NCBI RefSeq assembly: GCF_027812955.1 | Contig: NZ_JAPYZV010000005.1 | Coordinates: forward strand, 1-64,000 | DNA length: 64,000 nt | From: Pedococcus sp. 5OH_020 | GTDB taxonomy: Bacteria; Actinomycetota; Actinomycetes; Actinomycetales; Dermatophilaceae | Direction of reading: 5' to 3' | In this document: positions 8,809-17,265 of the stretch, one piece after another | How positions within the stretch are numbered: position 1 is the stretch's first letter | Layout of the letters: each line of letters starts with the position of its first letter | Notes under the pieces: model-generated | Told to the model about the DNA's origin: nothing | The model's input: the letters and a program-made list of their open reading frames with translations, nothing else | The model's database searches: none | Made by a program: the position numbers and the translations under genes

Positions 8809-9027
8809 CTGACATTCGACAGATCGAGCAAGACGAGCCGATGACTGCTCGGCGTCTGTACCTGGTGGTGGGCTACAGAAGGAGTCATTCTCGCCGTTAC
8901 GAGCAATTCTCGCCGGTGCGGCGATCACGCGCGATCGTCACCTACAGACCTATCTGACTGGCTCGGCTGACGCGATGACGTCCTCATCGCCCCCACCAGA
9001 CTCCCGAACGGCAAAGGAACCCGTGAT
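8809..9027. other. Intergenic region before the esterase
   Basis: With the pseudogene, this makes an 880-base stretch without an intact gene. It is locally more AT-rich than its surroundings (for example 8870-8960), so it may hold the esterase promoter. I see no gene in it. Confidence 0.4.
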
Positions 9028-10176
9028 ATGGCACGTGACGAGTCAGTCTCAGCAGATGACCTGTCGGTTGGCACAGGTCCTCAATCTTCCCTTGGAACTT
9101 CAGCGAGAGTCCGCCCTGGCCTCCTTGGTCATCTCGCACGACCCGTCGATGGTGCTTCCCAGTCGGCCAGCGTCACTGAGGACGAAGCAGCCGTCGACGT
9201 GCCGGCACTGCGATTCGCCAGCGGGGCTGTCTCCGAGAGGACTGCAGAGCTCGAGCTGGTCGACCTGACGCACGGGCAGGCGGAGCAGGAGGCGGTGAAC
9301 GCCGACTTCTTCAAGGAGCACAGAATCTCCGGGAAGGACCTTGCGGCATACGCCCTAGCGGATGACGAGAACTCCGACTACAAGCTGAGCTGGGACTCGC
9401 TTCCGCGTCTGGAGGTGCCGGCGGGCGAGTACTACCACTTCCGGTGGGTGAGCCACACGGTGTACCCCGGCGTCGCCCGAAGCGTGTACCTCTACCTCCC
9501 ACAGGGCGCCGAGCAGGCGGAGTCCGTGAACCTCGTCGTGTTCCAGGACGGCCGCGACTATGTGGGTCCCCAGGTGCGTGCGACAACCGTGCTGGACAAC
9601 CTCGTGCACAACGGGGAGATCCCGATGTCTGCCGGCCTGTTCGTGTGCCCCGGAGAGACCGGACCGGGTTACCCCTCCTTCGGTGGGGACCACAACCGCA
9701 GCATCGAGTACGACGTGGTCAGCGGCGACTATGCACGCTTCCTCGTCGACGAGCTGTTCCCGGTCGTCCGTACCCGAATTCGGCTCACCGAGGATCCTCG
9801 CGGCCGGGTCATCTGCGGCATGAGCTCGGGTGGCGCCTGCGCCGTCACCGCCGCGTTCCACCGTCCCGAGGAGTTCGGCAACGTCATCTCGCACTGCGGC
9901 AGCTTCATCAATGTGCGAGGCGGTCACCAGCTTCCCACCATGTTCCGACAGAGTCCGCGTAAGGCCATCAGGATCTGGCACCAAACGGGCTCGCGCGACG
10001 TCGATGTCATCTTCGGCAACATCCCGATTGCGAACCACGACCTCGACGCATCTCTGAGGTACCGCCGATATGACTCTCAGTTCGTGTTCGGGAACGGCGG
10101 CCACACCCTTCGCCACGGCGGAGCGGTGTTCCCCGAAACCCTCCGGTGGATCTTCCGGGACCAGGTGCCGGCCTGA
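9028..10176 (+). CDS. Enterochelin-esterase-like alpha/beta hydrolase
   Basis: 382-residue member of the putative-esterase (esterase D/Fes-like) branch of alpha/beta hydrolases. The nucleophile elbow is GMSSGG with Ser at about residue 266; VVFQDGRDYV earlier matches the strand and loop typical of Fes-like enzymes, and GNGGHTLRHGG near the C-terminus provides the catalytic His. The start is uncertain: about the first 60 residues look disordered, and an internal start is possible. AAAGGAA precedes the ATG. There is no signal peptide, so it is probably cytoplasmic. It precedes two solute-binding proteins on the same strand, suggesting it acts on an imported ester. Confidence 0.8.
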   Translation: MARDESVSADDLSVGTGPQSSLGTSARVRPGLLGHLARPVDGASQSASVTEDEAAVDVPALRFASGAVSERTAELELVDLTHGQAEQEAVNADFFKEHRISGKDLAAYALADDENSDYKLSWDSLPRLEVPAGEYYHFRWVSHTVYPGVARSVYLYLPQGAEQAESVNLVVFQDGRDYVGPQVRATTVLDNLVHNGEIPMSAGLFVCPGETGPGYPSFGGDHNRSIEYDVVSGDYARFLVDELFPVVRTRIRLTEDPRGRVICGMSSGGACAVTAAFHRPEEFGNVISHCGSFINVRGGHQLPTMFRQSPRKAIRIWHQTGSRDVDVIFGNIPIANHDLDASLRYRRYDSQFVFGNGGHTLRHGGAVFPETLRWIFRDQVPA

Positions 10177-10190
10177 GACGTGGAAAGCCC

Positions 10191-10230
10191 TCTCCGCCCG
10201 CTGATGTCGGTCCGAAACGGCGAGCGGAGA
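10191..10230 (+). terminator. Possible hairpin after the esterase gene
   Basis: TCTCCGC at 10191-10197 pairs perfectly with GCGGAGA at 10224-10230, with a further weak GC pairing inside and a long loop. It lies just downstream of the esterase stop. A modest terminator or attenuator candidate. Confidence 0.35.
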
Positions 10231-10342
10231 CTGTAGAACCGACTGGAGAACCCGCGCGCCCTCATACCTTCTCCAAGTGACGCGGTCGTGGTGCATCCCT
10301 AGCCTCCCGGAGAAACACCATCGGGCCGCTGAAGGGATTCCC

Positions 10343-11953
10343 ATGACAGACTCGACCAGAAACCGCGAGCAGCTCGGCATCGTTGGAGGCACGAGCCTGT
10401 CCCGTCGCCAGGCGCTCACTGCTGGCGGTGTGAGCCTCGGTGCGCTGCTGTTCGCAGGCTGCAGCACCGCCAGCTCGTCGCAGAGCGACTCCTCGAGCGG
10501 TTCCGGGTCACCGAAGAGGGGTGGCACTCTGAGGCTGTCAGTGAGTGATGGGCAGTCCACGGACAGCCTCGACCCTGGCCTCATCATCTCGCAGAACTCT
10601 GCCATCGTGTGCAATGCGCTGTACGACCCGCTGACCAGGGTGGACGACAACTACATCCCACGGCCAGCCCTTGCCGAGTCGTGGGAGTCGAGCCCTGATG
10701 CGATGCAGTGGACGTTCCACCTGCGTAAAGGCGTGAAGTGGCATGACGGGAGCGAGCTCACATCGGCCGACGTGGTGGCGACGCTCAAGAGGTGGGTCGA
10801 CCCCAAGAGCGGCAATGAGATGTACGGCGGCATGAGCCCGTACATCGACCCGGTCGGGATCGCTGCGCCAGACGCGCATACCGTCGTCGTGAAGCTCAAG
10901 GCGCCCAACAGCATCCTGCCGGCACTGGTGGGCTCCAACTGGAACGCCAAGATCACCAAGGCCGGCACGGAGTCGTTCACCTCCAAGACGGCAATCGGCA
11001 CTGGACCGTTCAAGCTGACCTCGTGGGCTGCTGGCACGGGCTGGGCAGCCACGCGTCATGAGGCGTACTGGGACGGTGCCCCACATCTTGATGGGATCCA
11101 AGCCACGATCACCCCCGACCAGAGCGCGAAGCTACAAGGCGTCATGGCGGGGTCCACGGACGCCACCGATGACGTTCCGATCACCTTCTGGGCCAGCCTG
11201 AAGAGACAGCCGAATGTCTCGGTGCAGACGTTCAAGAACAAGAGCGCCTGGGTGTTCGCCTTCGACCAGCGGCGTGCACCGTTCAACAATGAGAAGGTGT
11301 TGCAGGCCCTCAAGCTGGCCACCGATCGAGAGACGATGCTTCGCGTCGCTCTCCAGGGCCAAGGGGTTGTGACGGATGACTTCGGTACGCCTCCGGGGTC
11401 GGTGTTCTACCCCCATGACCGCAAAGCGGAGTTCAACACCGAGAAGGCCAGGCGTCTCTTGGCCGAGGCTGGTTACCCGAACGGACTCGACATCGAGCTC
11501 AGCACCTCCAACGTCACGGCGGGAATGCTCGACGTGGCCCAGGTATGGCAGCAGGTCGTCAAACCGGCAGGCTTCAACATCAAGCTGAACCAGCTTCCGT
11601 TGAACACATACTGGGAGAAGGGCTGGATGGCTACGCCGGCGTTCCAGGACTACTGGAACAGGTTCCACCCGGCTCAGCTGCTGCAGCTGTTCTACACATC
11701 CTCGGGACCGTGGTGGGACACCCGCTATCAGGATCCTCGCCTGGCGGCCCAGATCGCCAAGATCATGAAGGAGACGGAGCCGACAGTACAAGCTCAGCTG
11801 ATCCGGGACGCCCTTGTCATGGTACGTGAGACCTACAGCTACATCGTCCCGTTCTATACCAATGGTGGCTGGGCGCAGTCGAACAAGGTCAAGGGCGTCG
11901 TGTGGGACTTCGTCCACCAGATGGACTTCAGGAAGGCCTGGATGACGGGCTGA
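10343..11953 (+). CDS. ABC transporter substrate-binding lipoprotein, family 5 (copy 1)
   Basis: 536-residue periplasmic-type binding protein of the dipeptide/oligopeptide/nickel group. The N-terminus has a twin-arginine-like SRRQALTAGG motif and the lipobox LLFAGC, so it is probably Tat-exported and lipid-anchored. The SBP_bac_5 core begins at GGTLRLSVSDG and includes WHDGSELTSADVV and GTGPFKL. I choose the ATG at 10343, preceded by GAAGGG; the frame is open 66 bases upstream. It is clearly paralogous to the next gene, so the pair is a tandem duplication. The cognate permease genes probably are the dipeptide-type operon at 18.5-22.3 kb. Confidence 0.92.
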   Translation: MTDSTRNREQLGIVGGTSLSRRQALTAGGVSLGALLFAGCSTASSSQSDSSSGSGSPKRGGTLRLSVSDGQSTDSLDPGLIISQNSAIVCNALYDPLTRVDDNYIPRPALAESWESSPDAMQWTFHLRKGVKWHDGSELTSADVVATLKRWVDPKSGNEMYGGMSPYIDPVGIAAPDAHTVVVKLKAPNSILPALVGSNWNAKITKAGTESFTSKTAIGTGPFKLTSWAAGTGWAATRHEAYWDGAPHLDGIQATITPDQSAKLQGVMAGSTDATDDVPITFWASLKRQPNVSVQTFKNKSAWVFAFDQRRAPFNNEKVLQALKLATDRETMLRVALQGQGVVTDDFGTPPGSVFYPHDRKAEFNTEKARRLLAEAGYPNGLDIELSTSNVTAGMLDVAQVWQQVVKPAGFNIKLNQLPLNTYWEKGWMATPAFQDYWNRFHPAQLLQLFYTSSGPWWDTRYQDPRLAAQIAKIMKETEPTVQAQLIRDALVMVRETYSYIVPFYTNGGWAQSNKVKGVVWDFVHQMDFRKAWMTG

Positions 11954-12097
11954 GCCGGCTTCCAGCCGCTCTTGGCGGAGTAACGGAATTCTGTCCGCGG
12001 CTCCTGAAGAATCACAGTTCACCGGGACAGGTCGGCCAACGAGACTTACTTCCAGTCGTCATCGGGTGTGCGATGCGCAGAAAATGGAGGAGCCGTC

Positions 12098-13714
12098 ATG
12101 GCCCAGAACCCTCACCGATCGTTCGAACCAGCATGTGCCAGGCCCACGAGAGTTCAGGTCACTCGACGTCAAACCCTTGCGCTGGGCGGCGTCAGTCTCG
12201 GCGCCCTCCTCCTTTCGGCGTGTGCCGGCGGTGCGTCAAGCGGGTCGCCGTCGACATCGCAGTCAGGAGGGACGCCCAAGAAGGGCGGGACCCTTCGCGT
12301 CTCGATCAGCGACGGGAGCAGCTCCGACAGCCTGGATCCGGGCGTCACGACCTCGATGAGCTCCTACATGGTTGTGGACTCCATCTACGACCAGCTGGTA
12401 ACGCTCACCGCTGATTTCCAGGCGCAGCCGGCGCTGGCGAAGTCGTGGAACGTGAACGCCGACGCGACGCAATGGACTCTTCACCTCCGCGAGGGCGTGA
12501 AGTGGCACGATGGCAGTGACTTCAGCTCGAAGGACGTCGTCTACACGATCAACCGCATGTTGGACCCGAAGTCCGGAAACCATGGCGCCGCCTTCCTGTC
12601 GCCATACCTCGACACCCATGGGGTCTCGGCCCCAGACGCCAACACCGTGGTCCTGAAGCTGAAGAAGCCGAACGGCACCCTGATTCAGACGATCGGAAAC
12701 CTTCCCTACGCCTCCGTCGTCAAGGACGGCGTCACGGCGTTCGGCGCAAAGAACTCCGTGGGCACCGGGCCGTTCAAGCTTACTGGCTGGACACCAGGAC
12801 AGGGCTGGAAGCTGGCGCGCAACGACCAGTACTGGGGCGGTGCGCCATACCTCGACGGGATCGATGCATCGATCACGCCCGACCAGAGCGCGAAGGTCCA
12901 GACGGTGCTGGCCGGATCCACCGACCTGACTGACCCGATCCCGGTCTCGCTCTGGGTGACGATGCAGGGGAAGAGCAACGTCCAGCTCGAGACGGTCAAG
13001 AACAAGAACAGCTGGATCTTCGCCTTCGACCAGAGCCAAAAGCCGTTCGATGACCCACGGGTGATTCAAGCCATCAAGCTGGCAACCGACCGAGAGAAGA
13101 TGGTGCAGACCGCGCTGCAGGGGCACGGCAAGGCCGTTGCAGACGTCCCGATCGACCCCGGCACCACGTGGTACCCCAAGGGGCTCAAGCCTGAGCACGA
13201 CGTCGCTAAGGCAAAGAGTCTGCTTGCCGAGGCGGGGTTCCCGAACGGCTTGGACATCACGCTGAGCACGACCGCAGCGGTCCCAGGCATGTTGGATGCC
13301 GCCCAGGCATGGCAGCAGATCGTCAAGGGTGCCGGCATCAATGTGAAGCTCAACCAGCTCCCGCTGGACACGTACTGGACCAAGGGGTGGATGGCGTCCT
13401 CAGCCTTCATGGACTACTGGACCAGCTTCTTCCCACCGGTCGGCTTCGGTGCCTTCTATGCCAAGGACGCCAGCTACCCCGAGACCCACCACTCCGACCC
13501 GACCGTCGAGAAGACCGTCGCCGAGCTCATGGCCGCCACAGACCCGCACAAGCAGATCGAGCTGACCCAGCAGGCCTACCTTGCGGCACGTGACTCCTAC
13601 GGCTTTCTCATCCCCGTGTTTGCCGACGCCGCCTACGCGAGGTCACCGAAGGTCAACGGAGTCATCTTCAACCCCGCTACGAACTTCAACTTCCGGAAGA
13701 CCTGGCTGGCCTGA
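12098..13714 (+). CDS. ABC transporter substrate-binding lipoprotein, family 5 (copy 2)
   Basis: 538-residue paralogue of the preceding gene, with a Tat-like TRRQTLALGG motif, lipobox LLLSAC and the same SBP_bac_5 landmarks (WHDGSDFSSKDVV, GTGPFKL, ITPDQSAK). I choose the ATG at 12098 because GGAGGAG lies just before it; a GTG at 12068 is in frame. The two copies differ in the N-terminal part of the mature domain and in the ligand-facing segments, which suggests related but not identical ligands. A strong hairpin follows the stop. Confidence 0.92.
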   Translation: MAQNPHRSFEPACARPTRVQVTRRQTLALGGVSLGALLLSACAGGASSGSPSTSQSGGTPKKGGTLRVSISDGSSSDSLDPGVTTSMSSYMVVDSIYDQLVTLTADFQAQPALAKSWNVNADATQWTLHLREGVKWHDGSDFSSKDVVYTINRMLDPKSGNHGAAFLSPYLDTHGVSAPDANTVVLKLKKPNGTLIQTIGNLPYASVVKDGVTAFGAKNSVGTGPFKLTGWTPGQGWKLARNDQYWGGAPYLDGIDASITPDQSAKVQTVLAGSTDLTDPIPVSLWVTMQGKSNVQLETVKNKNSWIFAFDQSQKPFDDPRVIQAIKLATDREKMVQTALQGHGKAVADVPIDPGTTWYPKGLKPEHDVAKAKSLLAEAGFPNGLDITLSTTAAVPGMLDAAQAWQQIVKGAGINVKLNQLPLDTYWTKGWMASSAFMDYWTSFFPPVGFGAFYAKDASYPETHHSDPTVEKTVAELMAATDPHKQIELTQQAYLAARDSYGFLIPVFADAAYARSPKVNGVIFNPATNFNFRKTWLA

Positions 13715-13735
13715 CCGCGCAGACTCTCGACGGGA

Positions 13736-13763
13736 AGCGGGACGCACATCGGTGCGTCCCGCT
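13736..13763 (+). terminator. Hairpin terminator after the binding-protein pair
   Basis: A perfect 12-bp stem (13736-13747 with 13752-13763) and a 4-base loop, 22 bases after the stop of the second binding protein. No U-tract follows. Confidence 0.75.
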
Positions 13764-13815
13764 CTCCGTCTCCATGGCCGACGCAGCGGCATTGGGGACG
13801 AGGGTCCAGGATCGG

Positions 13816-14020
13816 AACGTCTCGGAACCAGTTCTCCAACGGCGCCGCGGCTCGCGGACAAGTCGCCGGGCCGAAGGAAGACGGCCTCGAGCCGCTCCAC
13901 GGCCGGCGGATGGGAGAACTGGAGGGGTGCGGCGCGCACCTACTCGGCGCTGTCGACCAACGGCAGGACGACGCCGTCGGCGCCCAGGGCCAACCTGCCA
14001 CGCAGGTTCTCGTTCAGTCG
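13816..14020 (-). pseudogene. Remnant of an HpcH/HpaI-family aldolase
   Basis: In one minus-strand frame two blocks typical of 2-keto-3-deoxy-sugar-acid aldolases remain: ALGADGVVLPLVDSAE (compare the family's DLGADGVIVPMVDTAEQA), and after an in-frame TAG at 13940-13942, VERLEAVFLRPGDLSAS (compare GIDGIFIGPADLSASMG). The stretch that should separate them, including the metal-binding Glu region, is largely deleted. The remnant begins at the stop of the Zn dehydrogenase on the same strand, so the two once formed an operon. Motif-based; no alignment was run. Confidence 0.6.
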
Positions 14021-15129
14021 CTCTCCTGGTGCAGGGCCTCACGCGTCGGCGGACGTGAAGGGATAGTGCTGCCGGCACGTGGTTCGGAATCCGGGAGCGA
14101 GGGGTCCAGCAGCACTTTGCCGGCTTCACCGCGCATCAGGTCGAGTGCCTGCGGAAGCCCGTTGAGCGGCAGCCGGTGTGTGATGAGACCCTCGAGGTCC
14201 ACCTTCCCGGCGACGACTAGTGCGGCCAGTCGGTGCCAGGTGTCCCAGATGGACCGCCCCCAGCTGCCCCGCAGTGTGATCCCGCGAGAGATGAGCGTCC
14301 TGCTGACGTCGAGCGGGAGCTCACCCTTCACCAAGCCCACCGCGACCACCGTCGCCTCCCGACGGACAACCTCCAGGGCGTTGGCGAGCGCAGGCCTCGC
14401 ACCTGAACACTCCAGGGCGAGATCGAAGCCACCTCGCGCCTGCGTCATGGAGTCGGCGGCCTCGCGGGGGTCGGCCTCAGTGCCGATGGCGGCGCCGAAG
14501 CGCTGCGCCATACTGCGACGGTAGGCGTTGGGCTCGACCATGACGACCCGGCGCGCTCCCAGGGCATCAGCGACCTGTGCCGCCACCATGCCTACCGGCC
14601 CTGCTCCGGAGACCAGCACTGAGGCGCCTGCGAGGTTGACACCTGAGCGCAGCATTGCGTGCATGGCGCTTCCAGCCGACTCGAGCAGCGCGGCCACCTT
14701 GGGATCGATCTCGTCGGGAAGAACGAAGCAGCTTCGCGCCTGGACCACGAAGCGCTCGGCGAACGCACCGTCGACAGTCACGCCCAGCAGCTCCAGGCGC
14801 GCACAGTTGTGCCCATCGCCTGACAGGCAGCTGAAGCACTCACCACAGTGCAGGTGGGTCTCGACCGCGACCGGCATTCCGACCTCGATCCCGGCGGTGT
14901 GCGGTCCGGCTTCGACCACCACACCACCGACTTCGTGACCCATCGTCCGAGGGAACGTCATGCTGACGTCGCCGCCGGCGTAGCCGGACTGGAAGAACGC
15001 CGCGTCCGAACCACACACGGAGGCCGCAGCAACCTCGATCCGGACCTGACCTGACCCGAGCTCCAGTTCCTCCCGGTCGAGGACGTACTCGCATCCCGGT
15101 CCCGGGGCAACCTTGACCACTGCACGCAT
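14014..15129 (-). CDS. Zinc-dependent alcohol/polyol dehydrogenase (MDR family)
   Basis: 371-residue medium-chain dehydrogenase. Catalytic zinc ligands are visible as SVCGSD and GHEVGG, and the structural zinc site is complete (CGECFSC then C after eight residues). The NAD-binding motif is SGAGPVGMVAAQVA. The pattern resembles threonine/sorbitol/galactitol dehydrogenases. I choose the ATG at 15129, which matches the family's N-terminus; a GTG at 15165 is in frame and neither has a clear ribosome binding site. The decayed aldolase remnant directly behind it suggests a former two-step sugar-acid or polyol pathway that has lost its second enzyme. Confidence 0.87.
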   Translation of the reverse strand: MRAVVKVAPGPGCEYVLDREELELGSGQVRIEVAAASVCGSDAAFFQSGYAGGDVSMTFPRTMGHEVGGVVVEAGPHTAGIEVGMPVAVETHLHCGECFSCLSGDGHNCARLELLGVTVDGAFAERFVVQARSCFVLPDEIDPKVAALLESAGSAMHAMLRSGVNLAGASVLVSGAGPVGMVAAQVADALGARRVVMVEPNAYRRSMAQRFGAAIGTEADPREAADSMTQARGGFDLALECSGARPALANALEVVRREATVVAVGLVKGELPLDVSRTLISRGITLRGSWGRSIWDTWHRLAALVVAGKVDLEGLITHRLPLNGLPQALDLMRGEAGKVLLDPSLPDSEPRAGSTIPSRPPTREALHQESD

Positions 15130-15370
15130 ACCGCAAGCGTCGGCGCCGGAAGGCCGTACAGCCACCGCTTGCTGACGAAGCCTGGGAGCCCCCTTTGCTA
15201 CAGATGCAGAGAGTCACACCTGCGGTGCATCGCTATCGTTGGGCCAGCGAGCGGCAGCACTGGGCTCCGGCGGTATGACGCGACCGTGGAGTTCCGAACC
15301 GGCGGGCCTTGGCTGGGCCACATCGGACGCTCGCGACCCATCGCTCAATGCGGAGAACAAGGGGACACCT

Positions 15371-16195
15371 ATGCCAGGCACCGACCTCACGATGACGACC
15401 TCCGACGGAGTGCATATCGTCTTCGACGACGAGGGCGAGGGCAGCCCGTTCCTCTTGGTCCACGGCTACGACGGCCTTCGCGCTCACTGGGAGTTCCAGC
15501 GAGATGCGCTGTTGGCCGCCGGCCATCGCGTGGTGGCCCTGGACCAACGAGGGCATTGGGCCTCCGACAAGCCACTACACGGGCTGCGGATGTCGCGTCT
15601 CGGTCAGGACCTGCGCGAGCTCATCGAGCTCTTGGACCTGGACGACATCACCCTCGTCGGCCACTCCATGGGGGTGTCGGCCTCACTCGCCATGTTCTCG
15701 ATCTCCGGCGTCGACCCCGTGAAGCGGTTCGTAGCGATCGAGCAGTCGCCGAAGCTCACGAACGAGGACGGTTGGACCTGGGGCGCGCGAGGTCTCACCT
15801 GGGACAACGTCTACGACATGGCGTACAGGCGAGCGGTGTTGGGTCAGCCCGAACTCGAGCCGCCGATGCCCGAAGGTGCGGCGATGGGTATGACTGAGCA
15901 CACGTTCGACCACGAGAAGGTGTCCAAGCTACTGCTGGACCACATGGTCGCCGACTGGCGCGACGTCCTGCCCCGTATCCCCGTTCCGACGTGGGTCGTG
16001 GGCGGGCGACTGAGCCCTTACTACGACATGGACGGGATGGAGTGGTTCGCCGCGCAGGTGCGTGACAGCCGCCTCACCGTCTTCGAGAACAGCGGACATT
16101 CACCGCACGTCACGGAGGTGGAGGAGTTCAACCGCCGGCTCCTGGACTTCGTGACACTTCACCCAGGAGCACCCGGACCTGTCTCCCAGGACTGA
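15371..16195 (+). CDS. Alpha/beta-hydrolase
   Basis: 274-residue hydrolase. FLLVHGYDG provides the oxyanion region, GHSMG the nucleophile Ser (about residue 100), and NSGHSPHVTE near the C-terminus the catalytic His. The frame is open from 15239, but the ATG at 15371 follows AAGGGGA and begins at the expected first strand. It is divergent from the Zn dehydrogenase and converges with an SDR gene. The family covers esterases, lactonases and C-C hydrolases; the substrate is not predictable. Confidence 0.85.
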   Translation: MPGTDLTMTTSDGVHIVFDDEGEGSPFLLVHGYDGLRAHWEFQRDALLAAGHRVVALDQRGHWASDKPLHGLRMSRLGQDLRELIELLDLDDITLVGHSMGVSASLAMFSISGVDPVKRFVAIEQSPKLTNEDGWTWGARGLTWDNVYDMAYRRAVLGQPELEPPMPEGAAMGMTEHTFDHEKVSKLLLDHMVADWRDVLPRIPVPTWVVGGRLSPYYDMDGMEWFAAQVRDSRLTVFENSGHSPHVTEVEEFNRRLLDFVTLHPGAPGPVSQD

Positions 16196-16227
16196 CGCTC
16201 CAGCTCCATCCCGGGAGGAGTCGTCAG
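16192..16227. terminator. Possible hairpin between convergent genes
   Basis: CTGACG-CTCC (16192-16201) pairs with GGAG-T-CGTCAG (16217-16227), with one bulged base. It spans the ends of the hydrolase and SDR genes; the right arm includes the SDR stop codon. Confidence 0.45.
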
Positions 16228-17081
16228 AGGCAACGCGCAGACAGCCCGCCATCGACAGGCAGGCACACTCCGTTCACGTAGGACGCGGCATCGCTCGCAA
16301 GGAAGACCGACACGTTGGCCACGTCCCAGGGGGTCCCCATGCGACCCGTCGGACTGGCGGCATGTCTCGCCGCGAGGGCATCCGGATCGCTCGTGATCTG
16401 CTGCGAGACAAGCGGTGTGTCGATCAAGCCTGGTAGCACCGCGTTGGCGCGGATGCCGCGCGCCGCATAGGTGAGCGCCAAGGAAACGGTCAGCTGGTTC
16501 ACGCCAGCCTTGGTGGCGTTGTACGCAGGGTAGGTGTAGCCGGTGTCACGGATGCTTGCCGTCGAGGAGACGTTGATGATGGCCCCACGGCCTGACTCGA
16601 GCATTCCAGGAAGAACATGGCGGGCGGTCAGGTATGCGCTGGTGAGGTTCAAACGAACTGACGCGTCCCATGCTTCGAGCCCGAGCTCCAGGACCGAGCC
16701 CCTTCGAGCCACCCCGACGTTGTTGTGCAGAATGTCGAGGCCACCCAGCTGGACGGTCGCAACGCGGACCGCGTCCTGGACCTGGGCCTCGTCGGTGACG
16801 TCGGCCCTGATGGCGATCGCCACACCACCGGAGACGGTGATCTCTTCGGCGACGCGCTCGGCCTCACTCGCGTCGACGTCGACCGCAGCTACGGCGGCAC
16901 CCGCTAGCGCATAGGCCCGAGCGGCGGCCTCTCCATTACTGATGCGGGAGCCCGAGGAGCCCGCGCCGAAGACGATTGCAGTCCGGCCACGGAGGTCGAA
17001 GTGCGGATGCCACGGGCGGTCCTGCTCCGGCTGCCGAGTGTCGTCGCCCGTGGCGCCACCCTGGGTGGTCACTTGCTCCAT
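16224..17081 (-). CDS. SDR family oxidoreductase
   Basis: 285-residue short-chain dehydrogenase. The cofactor motif is expanded (FGAGSSGSRISNGEAAARAY), an insertion between the first and third glycines that is unusual for classical SDRs. NNVGVARRG and the catalytic Tyr-x-x-x-Lys in YNATKAGVNQL are normal, and the C-terminal NGVCLPVDGG ending is typical. I choose the ATG at 17081, preceded by GGAGCG; the frame is open to 17333. It diverges from the PucR regulator, so it is a likely target of it. Confidence 0.87.
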   Translation of the reverse strand: MEQVTTQGGATGDDTRQPEQDRPWHPHFDLRGRTAIVFGAGSSGSRISNGEAAARAYALAGAAVAAVDVDASEAERVAEEITVSGGVAIAIRADVTDEAQVQDAVRVATVQLGGLDILHNNVGVARRGSVLELGLEAWDASVRLNLTSAYLTARHVLPGMLESGRGAIINVSSTASIRDTGYTYPAYNATKAGVNQLTVSLALTYAARGIRANAVLPGLIDTPLVSQQITSDPDALAARHAASPTGRMGTPWDVANVSVFLASDAASYVNGVCLPVDGGLSARCL

Positions 17082-17265
17082 GCTTCGCTCCAGTGGTACT
17101 CGCCGACTATGGCCTGCGGGTCCCGACGCTTCGGCGAACACCTCGGACGGGAGCCCTCGTTCCGCACCCAACGGTCGTCCACACGACGCTCCGTGACTAC
17201 CGTCTCGGCGAGCGGAACTGGCGGGACCTTGCTCAGTTTGTCGAAGCCCATGGGATACTGGCGCC

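Noticed and set aside
9355-10650. 431-residue minus-strand open frame
   Set aside because: Antisense to the esterase and SBP genes; no domain motifs, and its product mirrors high-GC antisense codon pattern.
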